A DNA stretch of 64,000 nucleotides. Origin: DASYTH01 sp045806965. GTDB lineage: Bacteria > Actinomycetota > Actinomycetes > Mycobacteriales > Pseudonocardiaceae. The notes below the pieces were generated by a model, which did not search any database, was not told the origin of the DNA, and worked only from the letters and a program-made list of their open reading frames with translations. The DNA lies in the NCBI GenBank assembly GCA_045806965.1, contig JBJMIG010000084.1:62001-126000 (forward strand). The letters are read 5' to 3'. The position numbers and the translations under genes are program-made. Below, piece by piece: positions 35,903 to 44,654 of this stretch. Position 1 is the stretch's first letter, and every line of letters starts with the position of its first letter.

Positions 35903-36676
35903 ATGCCGTTGTTGCAGGACCTGCTCGGCGCGATCGAGTCGAGCCGGATCGAGATCATCGATCTGACCGCGCCGTTGTCCGCGAGCACCCCGGTGCTGCG
36001 GCTGCCCGAGCCGTTCGCCAACACGATCTCCTTCCGGCTGGAGGAGATCAGCCGCTACGACGACGCCGGCCCGTTCTGGTACTGGAACAACATTCACACC
36101 GGCGAGCACACCGGCACCCACGTCGACGCGCCGAGGCACTGGGCAACCGGCAAGGACGGCGCCGACGTCGCCGAGATCCCGCTCCGCACGCTGGTCGCGC
36201 CGGCCGTGGTGCTGGACGCCGCCGGCCGGGTCGCGGACAACCCCGACTTCCTGCTCGAGATCGACCACGTACGGGAGTGGGAGAAGGCCAACGGGGCGCT
36301 GCCGGCCGGCGGCTGGCTGCTCTACCGCACCGGATGGGACGAGCGGTCCAGCGACGAGGAACGGTTCCTCAACGCCGACGACGCCGGCTCGCACACGCCA
36401 GGGGTGTCCGCGGAGTGCGCGCGCTGGCTCGCCGAGGACACCGGGCTGGTCGGGTTCGGCGTCGAGACGGTCGGCACCGACGCGGGCGGCGCCGGCGGGC
36501 TCAACCCGCCGTTCCCGTGCCACCACTTCTTCCTCGGCGCCGGCAAATGCGGGCTCACCCAACTACGCAACCTGGACAAGCTGCCGGCCACCGGTGCGGT
36601 GCTGGTCGTCTCGCCGCTGCCGATCATCGACGGCTCGGGCAGCCCGACCCGGGTGTACGCGTTGGTGGAGAAGTGA
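35903..36676 (+). CDS. Cyclase-family protein (kynurenine formamidase-like metal hydrolase)
   Basis: This is a 257-residue protein. The ATG has GAGGAGG 5 nt upstream. The family signature HTGTHVDAPRHW (about residues 72-83) provides the metal-binding histidines and aspartate. ARWLAEDTGLVGFGVET and the late CHHFFLGAGKCGLTQL segment fit PF04199. Members hydrolyse N-formylkynurenine, ring lactones or amides. The next gene, a TPP enzyme, begins 34 nt downstream, so the pair likely works on one substrate. The tryptophan halogenase 11 kb upstream makes a kynurenine link tempting but unsupported. Confidence 0.85.
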   Translation: MPLLQDLLGAIESSRIEIIDLTAPLSASTPVLRLPEPFANTISFRLEEISRYDDAGPFWYWNNIHTGEHTGTHVDAPRHWATGKDGADVAEIPLRTLVAPAVVLDAAGRVADNPDFLLEIDHVREWEKANGALPAGGWLLYRTGWDERSSDEERFLNADDAGSHTPGVSAECARWLAEDTGLVGFGVETVGTDAGGAGGLNPPFPCHHFFLGAGKCGLTQLRNLDKLPATGAVLVVSPLPIIDGSGSPTRVYALVEK

Positions 36677-36710
36677 GTCCGGCCGGCGCCCGGTTCGAGG
36701 AGGGGGTCCG

Positions 36711-38339
36711 GTGAACACCGCCGAGCTGGTCGGTCGGACGCTGGCCGGCCTCGGCGCGGCACGGGCGTTCGGGGTGGTCGGCAGCGGCAACTTCGAGGTG
36801 ACCAATGCGTTGCGGGCCGGCGGGGTGCCGTTCGTGGCTACCCGGCACGAATGCGGCGCGGCGACCATGGCGGACGCCTACGCCCGGATGAGCGGCCGGC
36901 TCGCGTTGGTCACCACGCACCAGGGCTGCGGACTGACCAACGCGCTGACCGGGATCGGCGAAGCGGCCAAGAGCCGCACCCCGCTGATCGTGCTGGCCGC
37001 CGACGTGGCGAGCTCGGCGGTGCGGTCCAACTTCCGGATCGACCAGGACGCCGCCGTCACGGCCGTGGGGGCGGTGACCGAGCGGGTGCACTCCGCGGCC
37101 ACGGCGGCGGCCGACACGATGCGCGCCTACCGGACCGCGGTGCACGAGCGGCGCACCGTCGTGCTGAACCTGCCGCTGGACGTGCAGCACCAGCAGGCGC
37201 AGCCAACCGAGGTGCGCAAACCGGCTGCGCCATACCCGATCCGGGCCGACCAGGCCGCGGTCGGCGAGTTGGCCGCGGCGATCGGTGCGGCCAGCCGGCC
37301 GGTGTTCATCGCCGGCCGGGGCGCGCGGACCGCCGGAGCGGAACTGCGTGAGCTGGCCGCCAGGTCGGGCGCGCTGCTGGCCACCTCGGCGGTCGCGAAC
37401 GGGTTGTTCCACGGCGACCCGTGGGCGCTTGGCATCTGCGGCGGATTCGCCTCCCCGGTGGCCGCCGAGCTGATCGCCGCGGCGGACCTGGTGGTCGGGT
37501 GGGGTTGCGCGCTGAACATGTGGACCACCAGGCACGGGCGCCTGATCGGGCCGGCGGCCACGGTCGCGCAGGTGGACCTCGAGCCGGCCGCGCTTGGCGC
37601 GCACCGGCCGGTGGACCTCGGGGTGCTCGGCGACGCCGCGCACACCGCCCGGGACGCGCTGGCCGAGGTGGAACCCGCCCCCCGGTACCGCACCGATGAG
37701 GTGCGCGCCCGGATCGCCGCGACGGTGCGCTGGCGGGACGTGCCTTTTCAGGACGCCTCCACCGCCGACCGGATCGACCCGCGCCGGCTGAGTGTGCGGC
37801 TGGACGAGTTGCTGCCGGCGGAGCGGATCGTCGCGGTGGACTCCGGCAACTTCATGGGCTACCCGAGCGTGTACCTGTCGGTCCCCGACGAGTTCGGGTT
37901 CTGCTTCACCCAGGCGTTCCAGTCGATCGGGCTGGGCCTGGCCACCGCGGCCGGGGCGGCGCTGGCCAGGCCGGACCGGCTGGCCGTCGCCGCGCTCGGC
38001 GACGGCGGCGCACTGATGAGTGTCGCGGAGTTGGACACCGTGGTGCGGCTGGGACTGCCGATGGTCATCGTGATCTACAACGACGATGCGTACGGCGCCG
38101 AGGTACACCATTTCGGTCCGGACGGCGCCGACCTCGACACGGTTCGCTTCCCGGACACCGACATCGCCGCGATCGGCGCCGGGTTCGGTGCCGCCACGGC
38201 CACCGTGCGGACCGAGGCGGACCTCGGCGCGCTCACCGCCTGGCTGGCCGGGCCACTGGACCGGCCGCTGCTGCTCGACGCCAAGATCACCAGTGACGGG
38301 GGGTCGTGGTGGCTCGCCGAGGCGTTCCGGGGCCACTGA
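36711..38339 (+). CDS. Thiamine-pyrophosphate-dependent enzyme (acetolactate synthase-like)
   Basis: This is a 542-residue protein with a GTG start behind GAGGAGGGGG. It has the three-domain TPP enzyme layout. The N-terminal Pyr domain contains the activating glutamate in ATRHECGAATMADAYARMSG. The central domain is about 195-320. The C-terminal PP domain has GDGGALMSVAELDTVVR, and IVIYNDDAYGAEV completes the GDG-NDD metal/TPP motif. It could be a decarboxylase, carboligase or ring-cleaving dione hydrolase; the specific activity cannot be assigned. It is co-transcribed with the cyclase-family gene. Confidence 0.85.
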   Translation: MNTAELVGRTLAGLGAARAFGVVGSGNFEVTNALRAGGVPFVATRHECGAATMADAYARMSGRLALVTTHQGCGLTNALTGIGEAAKSRTPLIVLAADVASSAVRSNFRIDQDAAVTAVGAVTERVHSAATAAADTMRAYRTAVHERRTVVLNLPLDVQHQQAQPTEVRKPAAPYPIRADQAAVGELAAAIGAASRPVFIAGRGARTAGAELRELAARSGALLATSAVANGLFHGDPWALGICGGFASPVAAELIAAADLVVGWGCALNMWTTRHGRLIGPAATVAQVDLEPAALGAHRPVDLGVLGDAAHTARDALAEVEPAPRYRTDEVRARIAATVRWRDVPFQDASTADRIDPRRLSVRLDELLPAERIVAVDSGNFMGYPSVYLSVPDEFGFCFTQAFQSIGLGLATAAGAALARPDRLAVAALGDGGALMSVAELDTVVRLGLPMVIVIYNDDAYGAEVHHFGPDGADLDTVRFPDTDIAAIGAGFGAATATVRTEADLGALTAWLAGPLDRPLLLDAKITSDGGSWWLAEAFRGH

Positions 38340-38472
38340 CGCCAATTCCGCAAGCGGAGCGCTATCCGGACGTCTCGTCGCGAACTGAGAAAGGGCTCTC
38401 GAACAAATGTATGCGATACGCTCGGGCATTCCGTGTCGCAGGCCGCCGAAATGGGCCGACATGAGTGCGAGG

Positions 38473-38887
38473 TCATGGCGGCGGCGTAATGCCCAACTCC
38501 TCCAGGATTAATCTCAGGGACCGCAGGGCATAGTAGGTGCGGGACTTCACCGTGCCGGCCGGAAGGTCGAGCTCGGCGGCCGCGTCCACTATGGACAGGC
38601 CTCGGTAGTGCACCTGTGCGAGTACCGCCCGGTGTTCCGGGCTCAGTCGGGCCATGGCCTGGCGTATGGCCTGGGCCTGTGCCGCCTCGTCGTCGATGGT
38701 GGGTCGCGCTCCTCGGCGACCGGATCAGCTGGGACTGGCTGAGCTCGGTCGGTCGTGCGGATGGACGAGTACCGGGTGTTGACGATATTCGGTCGCTGCC
38801 AGGCTCGCGCAAGGGTCTCTTGGACCACATCTTCACCTTCTCGCCGGCCGTGCCTGGTCACTTTGCACAATGTGCCCGACGAGCCAG
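38473..38887 (-). pseudogene. Broken ECF sigma-factor gene (SigL/RpoE type)
   Basis: On the minus strand, GEDVVQETLARAWQRPNIV (about 38837-38781) is recognisable sigma region 2. The frame then drifts into nonsense ending in a stop near 38655. Region 4 (MARLSPEHRAVLAQVHYRG, then AGTVKSRTYYALRSLRLIL) appears in a different frame from about 38700 to 38476, with an in-frame TGA just upstream. The region 2.3-2.4 sequence that normally reads ..WLFTVARN.. is missing. A deletion plus frameshift has therefore inactivated the gene, unless the assembly is wrong. The adjacent divergent gene encodes an intact anti-sigma protein, now possibly without its partner. Confidence 0.75.
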
Positions 38888-39033
38888 TGGGCGGGCGGCG
38901 GCGCGGTGAACCATCGGCGACCGGGATGCGTGATGAGGTGCGACCCCTGACCTGGCCTGGACCGCGGTCTCCTCGGGCGGACCACCCCGAACCCGGCGAA
39001 ACGAGGGGTCACCTGGCGGACTCGGAGGCAGGC

Positions 39034-39681
39034 ATGGCACGTCATGACCGCGAAGTCCTCGGCGTCTACTCGCTGGGTGCGCTGGACGACCGGCAGTCGA
39101 TGCTGGTCGAGGAGCACCTGACGGAATGCGCGGGCTGCCGCGCCGAGCTGGAACGGCTGGTCGAACTCCGCCCGCTGCTAGACCTGCTACCACCGGAGGC
39201 ATTCGCCGACAGTCCACAATGGACTCGCTGGCCGAGGGGCGGTTGGGCACGGGTTGGCCTGGTCCTCGCCGTGGCCGCGGTGCTTGCGGCGGCGGTGGCC
39301 GGCGGAGTGCTGATCGGCCGCGGCGGCGAGGAGCAACCCGCGCTGCCCCAACAGGCTCCAGGACTCGCGCCGCCCCAGGGCACCCGGTTCGCCTCGGGCA
39401 CCGATCCCACCGGGGCCTCGCTGAGCGTGCGGCTCGAGCCGGCCGGCGGTTGGGTGCGCGTCAGCGCGGTCAGTTCAGGAATCCGGGCCGGCGAGCGCTG
39501 CCGGCTGGTGGTGGTCTCCCGCACCGGAGAGCGCCAGCTCTCCGGGAGTTGGCTGGTCTCGGCAATCAGCGAGACGTCCGGTACCAGCGTCGACGGCGCC
39601 GCTCTGGTCGCGCCGGAGGACGTGGTCGCCGTGCGGATCGAGAACTTCGACGGCCGCGTACTGGTGTCCGTCTCGCTCTGA
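39034..39681 (+). CDS. Zinc-binding anti-sigma factor, membrane-anchored
   Basis: This is a 215-residue protein. The ATG follows GGAGG by 5 nt. An N-terminal anti-sigma domain (about 1-55) carries LGVYSLGALDDRQ and the zinc motif HLTECAGC. One membrane helix lies at about 70-92. The outer domain (about 100-215) resembles the anti-sigma C-terminal domain, ending in ..DVVAVRIENFDGRVLVSVSL. It would sequester an ECF sigma factor at the membrane. The neighbouring divergent sigma gene is broken, so the regulator may be orphaned or serve another sigma factor. A hairpin follows. Confidence 0.87.
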   Translation: MARHDREVLGVYSLGALDDRQSMLVEEHLTECAGCRAELERLVELRPLLDLLPPEAFADSPQWTRWPRGGWARVGLVLAVAAVLAAAVAGGVLIGRGGEEQPALPQQAPGLAPPQGTRFASGTDPTGASLSVRLEPAGGWVRVSAVSSGIRAGERCRLVVVSRTGERQLSGSWLVSAISETSGTSVDGAALVAPEDVVAVRIENFDGRVLVSVSL

Positions 39682-39733
39682 CCCATTCGAGAGATCCTTT
39701 CGCCGAACGCCGGGATGACGGATGATGGACGGC

Positions 39734-39768
39734 ACGGGAGCGGCACACGTCGTATGTGCCGCTCCCGT
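39734..39768 (+). terminator. Hairpin terminator after anti-sigma gene
   Basis: Arms acgggagcggcaca (39734-39747) and tgtgccgctcccgt (39755-39768) form a perfect 14-bp stem with a 7-nt loop, 53 nt past the stop codon. Confidence 0.7.
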
Positions 39769-40189
39769 CCGTTCCCCGGTGACCCCTGCAAATCACCGGG
39801 AGCTCCGTTGGCGACGCGAGACATTAACCCACAGCCGGCGTGGCGCGGCCAATCCGCCATCTCAGTGAGATCAGAAGCACACTGTCACCGCTCAGTCAAT
39901 TGTTCAGGCAACTATCATTTCTCGCCGGTCGATTTCGATTACGAATAGGCAGGCGGAATAGGCGGTGAGGATTGACTGGTACCTCAATCTGAGCGGGGTT
40001 ACTGCCCGGGGTTGGGTGTGCGCGGGTCGTGGCCAGGCTCGGTCGCGCATTCCGGCCGATGCCCGCTTTGCGCGGAACGCACCGTTGAGGCCCAAAGACT
40101 CTTCGGGCAACTGCCATCCAACGGACCTTGTGTGGGCGCACATCCAGCGGGAGACTCGCGCGGTCCCCTCCGGCGACCTGGGAGTATTC
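39769..40189 (+). other. Upstream region of the large propeller gene, no gene recognised
   Basis: This stretch runs from the terminator to the start of the 1303-residue protein. Its 3' part (39965-40189) is open in the same frame as the downstream gene, but the deduced 75 residues show no domain and would precede a good signal peptide. It is therefore more likely leader and promoter. Around 39896-39930 it is relatively AT-rich (caattgttcaggcaactatc), the best place for a promoter. No RNA gene or riboswitch was recognised. Confidence 0.5.
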
Positions 40190-43100
40190 ATGGTGCGCTC
40201 GCCTCTCCGCGCCCGACTGACGATGCTTGCCGCGGCGGTGCTGGCGTTGCCGCTCGTGGCCGTGACCAGCCCGGCCTACGCCGATCCGGTGCCAGACGAC
40301 ACCCCGGTGCTGTTGACGCCAAAGGGTGAGCACGAGGACGGCTCCGAGGACGCGGAGAGCTTCGACAGGCTGCGCGATGCCTACTACTGGAGTCGGTTAC
40401 TCGCCGGTGACGAACAGTTGAGCATCGACCAGGCCGCGGCCTTACGGGAGAGCGCGACGGTCAAGTCGAAGTCGATCGCGCAGGCGACCACCGGCAAGGC
40501 TCGCGGCGGCAACTGGCAGAGCGTCGGACCCGACCCAATCGTCCAGGTCGGCCGCACCACGAACACGTTCGAAGCCGTGTCCGGGCGAATCGGGGCACTG
40601 GCCGTGCGCAACGACGGCACCATCATCCTGGGTGCGGCACAGGGTGGCATCTGGACCTATGACTCGGTGAACCGCACGTGGATCTCGCGCACCGAGGACG
40701 CGGACACCCAGTCGATCGGCGCGCTGGCGATCGCGCCGAGCGACGACCGGATCGTCTATGCCGGCACCGGTGAGGGCGCGCTTTCCGGGGACAGCTACTT
40801 CGGTGACGGCGTGTGGCGTTCCACCGACGGGGGCGAGAGCTGGCGGCACGTGTCGAGTCAGTTCCAGGGGCAGGCCACGTCCTCGATCGTCGTCGATCCG
40901 ACCAACGCGAACCACCTGTACCTGGCCAACCTGCGCGGCCGGGGCGGCTCCCGGCGCACCACCCACCCGTCGCAGGCCTTCTTCGGGATCTGGGAGTCGC
41001 GCAACGGCGGTTCGAACTGGAGCCTGCTGAAGGGCACGCTCGACGAGATCCACGGCGCGACCGACCTGGTGATGGACCCGAGAAACCCGAAGGTGCTGTG
41101 GGCCTCGTTCTGGGGCGACGGGATCTACCGCTCGACCGACGGCGGCCAGAGCTGGACGAGCGCGCTCGGCAACCTGCCGCCGGGGAACTTCCTCGAGGGC
41201 GGCACCCGCTTCGCGCTCGGCCTGTCCCACCCGGCGGGCGATCCGCGGGCGACGGTGTACACCGGTTATGACTACTTCGACCTGGCCGACCAGCACCATG
41301 ACGCGCAGATCTGGAAGACCACCGACGACGGCGTGCACTGGGCCGCGACCCCGAATGGCACCGGGACCGACTCGGTGCTCAACTACTGTGCCACGCAGTG
41401 CTTCTATGACAACGTGGTGCGTGTTGACCCGAACAACGCGAACATCGTCTACGCGCTGGGCATCTACGGGTACAACAACAGTCCCCAGTCCGGCGGCATC
41501 TACCGGTCGGTGGACGGCGGCAGCACCTGGAAGAACCTGGGCTACGACCTGCACCCGGACTACCACGCCATGGCGTTCCAGCCCAACGACACCCGGCACG
41601 TCGTCATCGGAAACGACGGCGGTGCCTGGCAGTCGTTCACCGGCGGCGGCCGAAACGGTGCCGGGGAACCACTGTCCGCTGTGGACTGGGAGAACCTCAA
41701 CGGTCAGGTGAACCCGACCACCGGCGCGCTGGTCCGCTCGACCGGTCTACGAATCACCCAGTTCACCAGCATGGCGACCGTTCCGCAGGTGCCCGGCCAG
41801 TACTGGGGTGGCACGCAGGACAACGGGACGCTGCGGAAGTCGCTGGCCAACGACCGGTGGTTCGACCAGGCGGGTGGTGACGGCGGCCAGGTGATCGTGG
41901 ATCAGACCACGGTGAACCCGCTCAACCCGGGCCTGCCGGCATACGTGTTCGGCTCGTTCTTCGGCATCTCGCCGTACCGGTACAACCCCAGCCAGGTAGG
42001 CACGTTCTTCGGCAACGAGGCCATCGACGGCGGGATCAACATGTCCGACCGGGCCGAGTTCTACGTGCCATGGGTGCAGAACCGCGCCAACCCGAACCAG
42101 ATGTTCCTTGGCACCTACCGGCTCTACCGGTCGAACAACGTCGAGACGCCGTCGGCCGGTGACGTGCACTTCGACCCGATCAGCCCGGACCTGTCCACCG
42201 GCTGCACCGGTCCGGCGCCCAACGGCGCGCGTGGGTGTTTCATCAGCGCGATCGGCATTTCCGAGGGTGGCACCGGCGCGTACGTCGGCACGGACGACGG
42301 TGTGCTGTCGGTGAGCCCGGATGCGGTCACCGCCGCGCACCCGACCTGGACCAGGGTCGGGCAGGGCGTGCTGCCCAACCGGCCGGCCACCCAGATCGCC
42401 GTCGACCGGTCGAACTGGCGGATCGCCTACGTGTCCTACGCCGGGTTCAGCGCGGCCACGCCGGGCAACACCGGTCACGTCTTCAAGACCACCGATGGCG
42501 GCACGACCTGGCAGGACATCAGCGGTGCGCTGCCTGACGTGCCGGTCAACTCGATCGTGCTCGACCCGTCAGAGCCGAACATGCTCTACATCGGCACCGA
42601 TGTCGGCCCGTTCACCACGTCCAACGCCGGCCGGAACTGGCTGCGGCTGGGCAGCTCGATGCCGAAGGTGGCCACCTGGCAGCTCGACTACGACCCGAGC
42701 CACGCCACGCTGGCCGCCGGCACCCACGGACGCGGTGCGTACACCCTGGACACCTCCGTGGTTGCTCCGGCTCTCGTCGTATCCACTTCGGACAGTGGCG
42801 CACCGGTTGGCCCGGGCAGTGACGTGCACTACACGATCACCGTGCGGAACAAGGGAAACCACGAGGCTACCGGAATGTCCATCACCACTCCGGTGCCGAA
42901 CAACACCAACTTCGTCTCGGCCGGTCAGGGTGGGGAGTTGCGCAACGGCCGGGTGCGCTGGCAGTTCCTCGTGGTGCCGGCCGGCGGCAGCATCTCGGTG
43001 GACTACACCGTGAAGATCAACCCCAATCTGCCGGCCACGGTCACCTCGATCACCAGCGATGGCGTGGTGGTCAAGTCCGGTCAGGGCCCGGGAACCACCG

Positions 43101-44101
43101 GCAGCCCGCACGTCACCGCGATCTCTCCGGCGCACGCGTTGACGGTGTCGCCGGCCGAGGAGACGGGCGGCGCTCGGGTGGGCACCGACGCCAGCTACAA
43201 GGTGCACCTGGACAACCGCGGCTTCCAGCCGGACACGTACGCGCTGGCTACCGCCAGCACCTGGCCGGCGGCCACGTTTGACGCCAGTTGCACCACGCCG
43301 CTGTCCGCCACGCCGACCGTGGCGCCGGGCGGCAGCACGGATGTGTGTGTCAAGGTCAGCGTCCCGGCATCGGCGGCAAACGAGGCCACCAACGACACCA
43401 CGCTGACCGCGACCTCCAGCGCGGACGGCGCGGTACACGGTTCGTCCACCCTGCACACCATCGCCGTGGCGGTGGACACGTTGCTGGTCGACGAGGACCT
43501 CAACGCGCCGGATGTGCAGTCCTACTACCGGGATGCGTTGGCGGCCAACGGCACCGCGTTCAGCTACTGGGATCTGACCACGAACCCAGAGCTGCCGCAG
43601 TCGTACCTGACGGCGCATCGCAACGTGATCTGGTTCACCGGTAACACGTATCCGGCCCCGATCACGCCATATGAGTCGGAGCTCAAGGCCCTGCTCGACG
43701 GCGGCGGACGGCTGTTCGTCTCCGGTCAGGACGTGCTCGACCAGGCCGCCGGCACGACCCCGTTCGTCCGGGACTACCTGCACATCAACTGGGACGGCAC
43801 CGAACGCCAGAACGACAAGGCGACGGCCACCGTGACCAACGTTGCCGGCAACCCGGTCAGCGACGGCATCGGGACGGTGCCGATCGACCACAATGTTCTC
43901 GGGGCCACCTTCGAGGACCAGGTGAGCCCGATCGCGCCGGCCCAGGCCGCGTTCACCGACGACACAGCGCAGATCGACGCGCTGAGCGTCGCCGCCGGCA
44001 GCTACAAGGTGGTGTTCCTGGCCTTCCCGCTGGAAGCGTATGGCAACACCGCGCAGAAGGCCGATCTCATCCATCGCACGCTGGCCTACTTCGCCGGCTG
44101 A
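40190..44101 (+). CDS. Large secreted beta-propeller protein with DUF11, Ig-like and glutaminase-like domains
   Basis: This is a 1303-residue precursor. The ATG (GGGAG upstream) is chosen because a clean signal peptide follows, ending near SPAYA (about residue 28). Residues of about 110-860 form a sortilin/Vps10-like propeller array with many Asp-box turns (STDGGESW, STDGGQSW, TTDGGTTW). About 860-960 is a DUF11-type repeat (VHYTITVRNKGNHEATGM). About 980-1090 is a second Ig-like domain, and 1096-1303 resembles the class-I amidotransferase-like domain often found at the end of secreted peptidases (DGGGRLFVSGQDVLD). No protease domain is visible. Codon 85 is TTA. Function is unknown; it is perhaps an adhesive or polymer-binding surface protein. 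Confidence 0.82.
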   Translation: MVRSPLRARLTMLAAAVLALPLVAVTSPAYADPVPDDTPVLLTPKGEHEDGSEDAESFDRLRDAYYWSRLLAGDEQLSIDQAAALRESATVKSKSIAQATTGKARGGNWQSVGPDPIVQVGRTTNTFEAVSGRIGALAVRNDGTIILGAAQGGIWTYDSVNRTWISRTEDADTQSIGALAIAPSDDRIVYAGTGEGALSGDSYFGDGVWRSTDGGESWRHVSSQFQGQATSSIVVDPTNANHLYLANLRGRGGSRRTTHPSQAFFGIWESRNGGSNWSLLKGTLDEIHGATDLVMDPRNPKVLWASFWGDGIYRSTDGGQSWTSALGNLPPGNFLEGGTRFALGLSHPAGDPRATVYTGYDYFDLADQHHDAQIWKTTDDGVHWAATPNGTGTDSVLNYCATQCFYDNVVRVDPNNANIVYALGIYGYNNSPQSGGIYRSVDGGSTWKNLGYDLHPDYHAMAFQPNDTRHVVIGNDGGAWQSFTGGGRNGAGEPLSAVDWENLNGQVNPTTGALVRSTGLRITQFTSMATVPQVPGQYWGGTQDNGTLRKSLANDRWFDQAGGDGGQVIVDQTTVNPLNPGLPAYVFGSFFGISPYRYNPSQVGTFFGNEAIDGGINMSDRAEFYVPWVQNRANPNQMFLGTYRLYRSNNVETPSAGDVHFDPISPDLSTGCTGPAPNGARGCFISAIGISEGGTGAYVGTDDGVLSVSPDAVTAAHPTWTRVGQGVLPNRPATQIAVDRSNWRIAYVSYAGFSAATPGNTGHVFKTTDGGTTWQDISGALPDVPVNSIVLDPSEPNMLYIGTDVGPFTTSNAGRNWLRLGSSMPKVATWQLDYDPSHATLAAGTHGRGAYTLDTSVVAPALVVSTSDSGAPVGPGSDVHYTITVRNKGNHEATGMSITTPVPNNTNFVSAGQGGELRNGRVRWQFLVVPAGGSISVDYTVKINPNLPATVTSITSDGVVVKSGQGPGTTGSPHVTAISPAHALTVSPAEETGGARVGTDASYKVHLDNRGFQPDTYALATASTWPAATFDASCTTPLSATPTVAPGGSTDVCVKVSVPASAANEATNDTTLTATSSADGAVHGSSTLHTIAVAVDTLLVDEDLNAPDVQSYYRDALAANGTAFSYWDLTTNPELPQSYLTAHRNVIWFTGNTYPAPITPYESELKALLDGGGRLFVSGQDVLDQAAGTTPFVRDYLHINWDGTERQNDKATATVTNVAGNPVSDGIGTVPIDHNVLGATFEDQVSPIAPAQAAFTDDTAQIDALSVAAGSYKVVFLAFPLEAYGNTAQKADLIHRTLAYFAG

Positions 44102-44110
44102 GCCGACACA

Positions 44111-44153
44111 ACCGGGTGGGTGCCCGCGCGACAAGCGTGGGCACCCACCCGGT
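44111..44153 (+). terminator. Hairpin terminator after the large propeller gene
   Basis: Arms accgggtgggtgccc (44111-44125) and gggcacccacccggt (44139-44153) form a perfect 15-bp stem enclosing a 13-nt loop that begins 10 nt past the stop. It has no U-tract. Confidence 0.75.
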
Positions 44154-44184
44154 GTGCGCCGTTCACGGCGCCGGTTCACGAACC

Positions 44185-44310
44185 CAGTTGCCCGAGCGCG
44201 TAACTCAGTTGCCGGAGCGCGTAACTCAGTTGCCGGAGCGCGTAACTCAGTTGCCGGAGCGCGTAACTCAGTTGCCGGAGCGCGTAACTCAGTTGCCGGA
44301 GCGCGTAACT
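44185..44310. repeat. Tandem array of six 21-bp repeats
   Basis: Six head-to-tail units of exactly 21 bp start at 44185, 44206, 44227, 44248, 44269 and 44290. The first 20 bases of the consensus are CAGTTGCCGGAGCGCGTAAC, followed by T. Only unit 1 differs, by one base. Because 21 is a multiple of three, the array reads as heptapeptide repeats on both strands (QLPERVT and SYALRQL), but no gene with a start signal covers it. There are no spacers, so it is not CRISPR. Diverged members of the same family lie at 15194-15303. Confidence 0.9.
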
Positions 44311-44377
44311 CATTCGCGCCGCGCCAAGCCGGGGTTGCCCGCTCGCGAGGCCGAAGCTGCGGGGCCGCCCGAGTGGA

Positions 44378-44587
44378 TCAGGGTGCGGTGGCGGCGGTGC
44401 GGCTGAGCTGGTGAGATGCGCCGCAGCCGGTGAAGTCGTTCTGCGAGTCCGGCAGCTTCCAGGTCGCCGGCGATGCCGGGCTGACCACGCGCGAGGTGGC
44501 GACCCCCGCATTGGCCGAACCACCGATCGTCACCGTCAGGACGGCGGCCAGTGCGGTCACCACCGCGACGGAGCCGAACTTTTTCAT
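44378..44587 (-). CDS. Small secreted peptide, unknown function
   Basis: This is a 69-residue precursor with a strong GGAGGTG site before the ATG. The first 27 residues form a signal peptide (KKFGSVAVV, hydrophobic, ending SANA). The mature part is about 42 residues, Ser/Thr/Pro-rich, with a single cysteine (DFTGCGASH). The good ribosome site and signal peptide argue for a real gene. It lies downstream of the chitinase operon on the same strand, after a 67-bp gap, and may be co-expressed. No family was recognised. Confidence 0.65.
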   Translation of the reverse strand: MKKFGSVAVVTALAAVLTVTIGGSANAGVATSRVVSPASPATWKLPDSQNDFTGCGASHQLSRTAATAP

Positions 44588-44654
44588 GGGTCACCTCCGT
44601 GCCCGGAAGCATTCACGGTAACCCACGAATGCTCCGGGCGATACCCGACGCGGG

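Noticed and set aside
35903..36676. Calling the cyclase gene a kynurenine formamidase working with the tryptophan halogenase
   Set aside because: The family is broad, the halogenase is over 11 kb away, and no other tryptophan-degradation gene lies nearby.
39965..40189. 75-residue N-terminal extension of the large propeller protein
   Set aside because: It would precede an internal signal peptide; the ATG at 40190 has GGGAG upstream.
44185..44310. Possible CRISPR array
   Set aside because: Units are directly adjacent with no unique spacers, and no cas genes are present.
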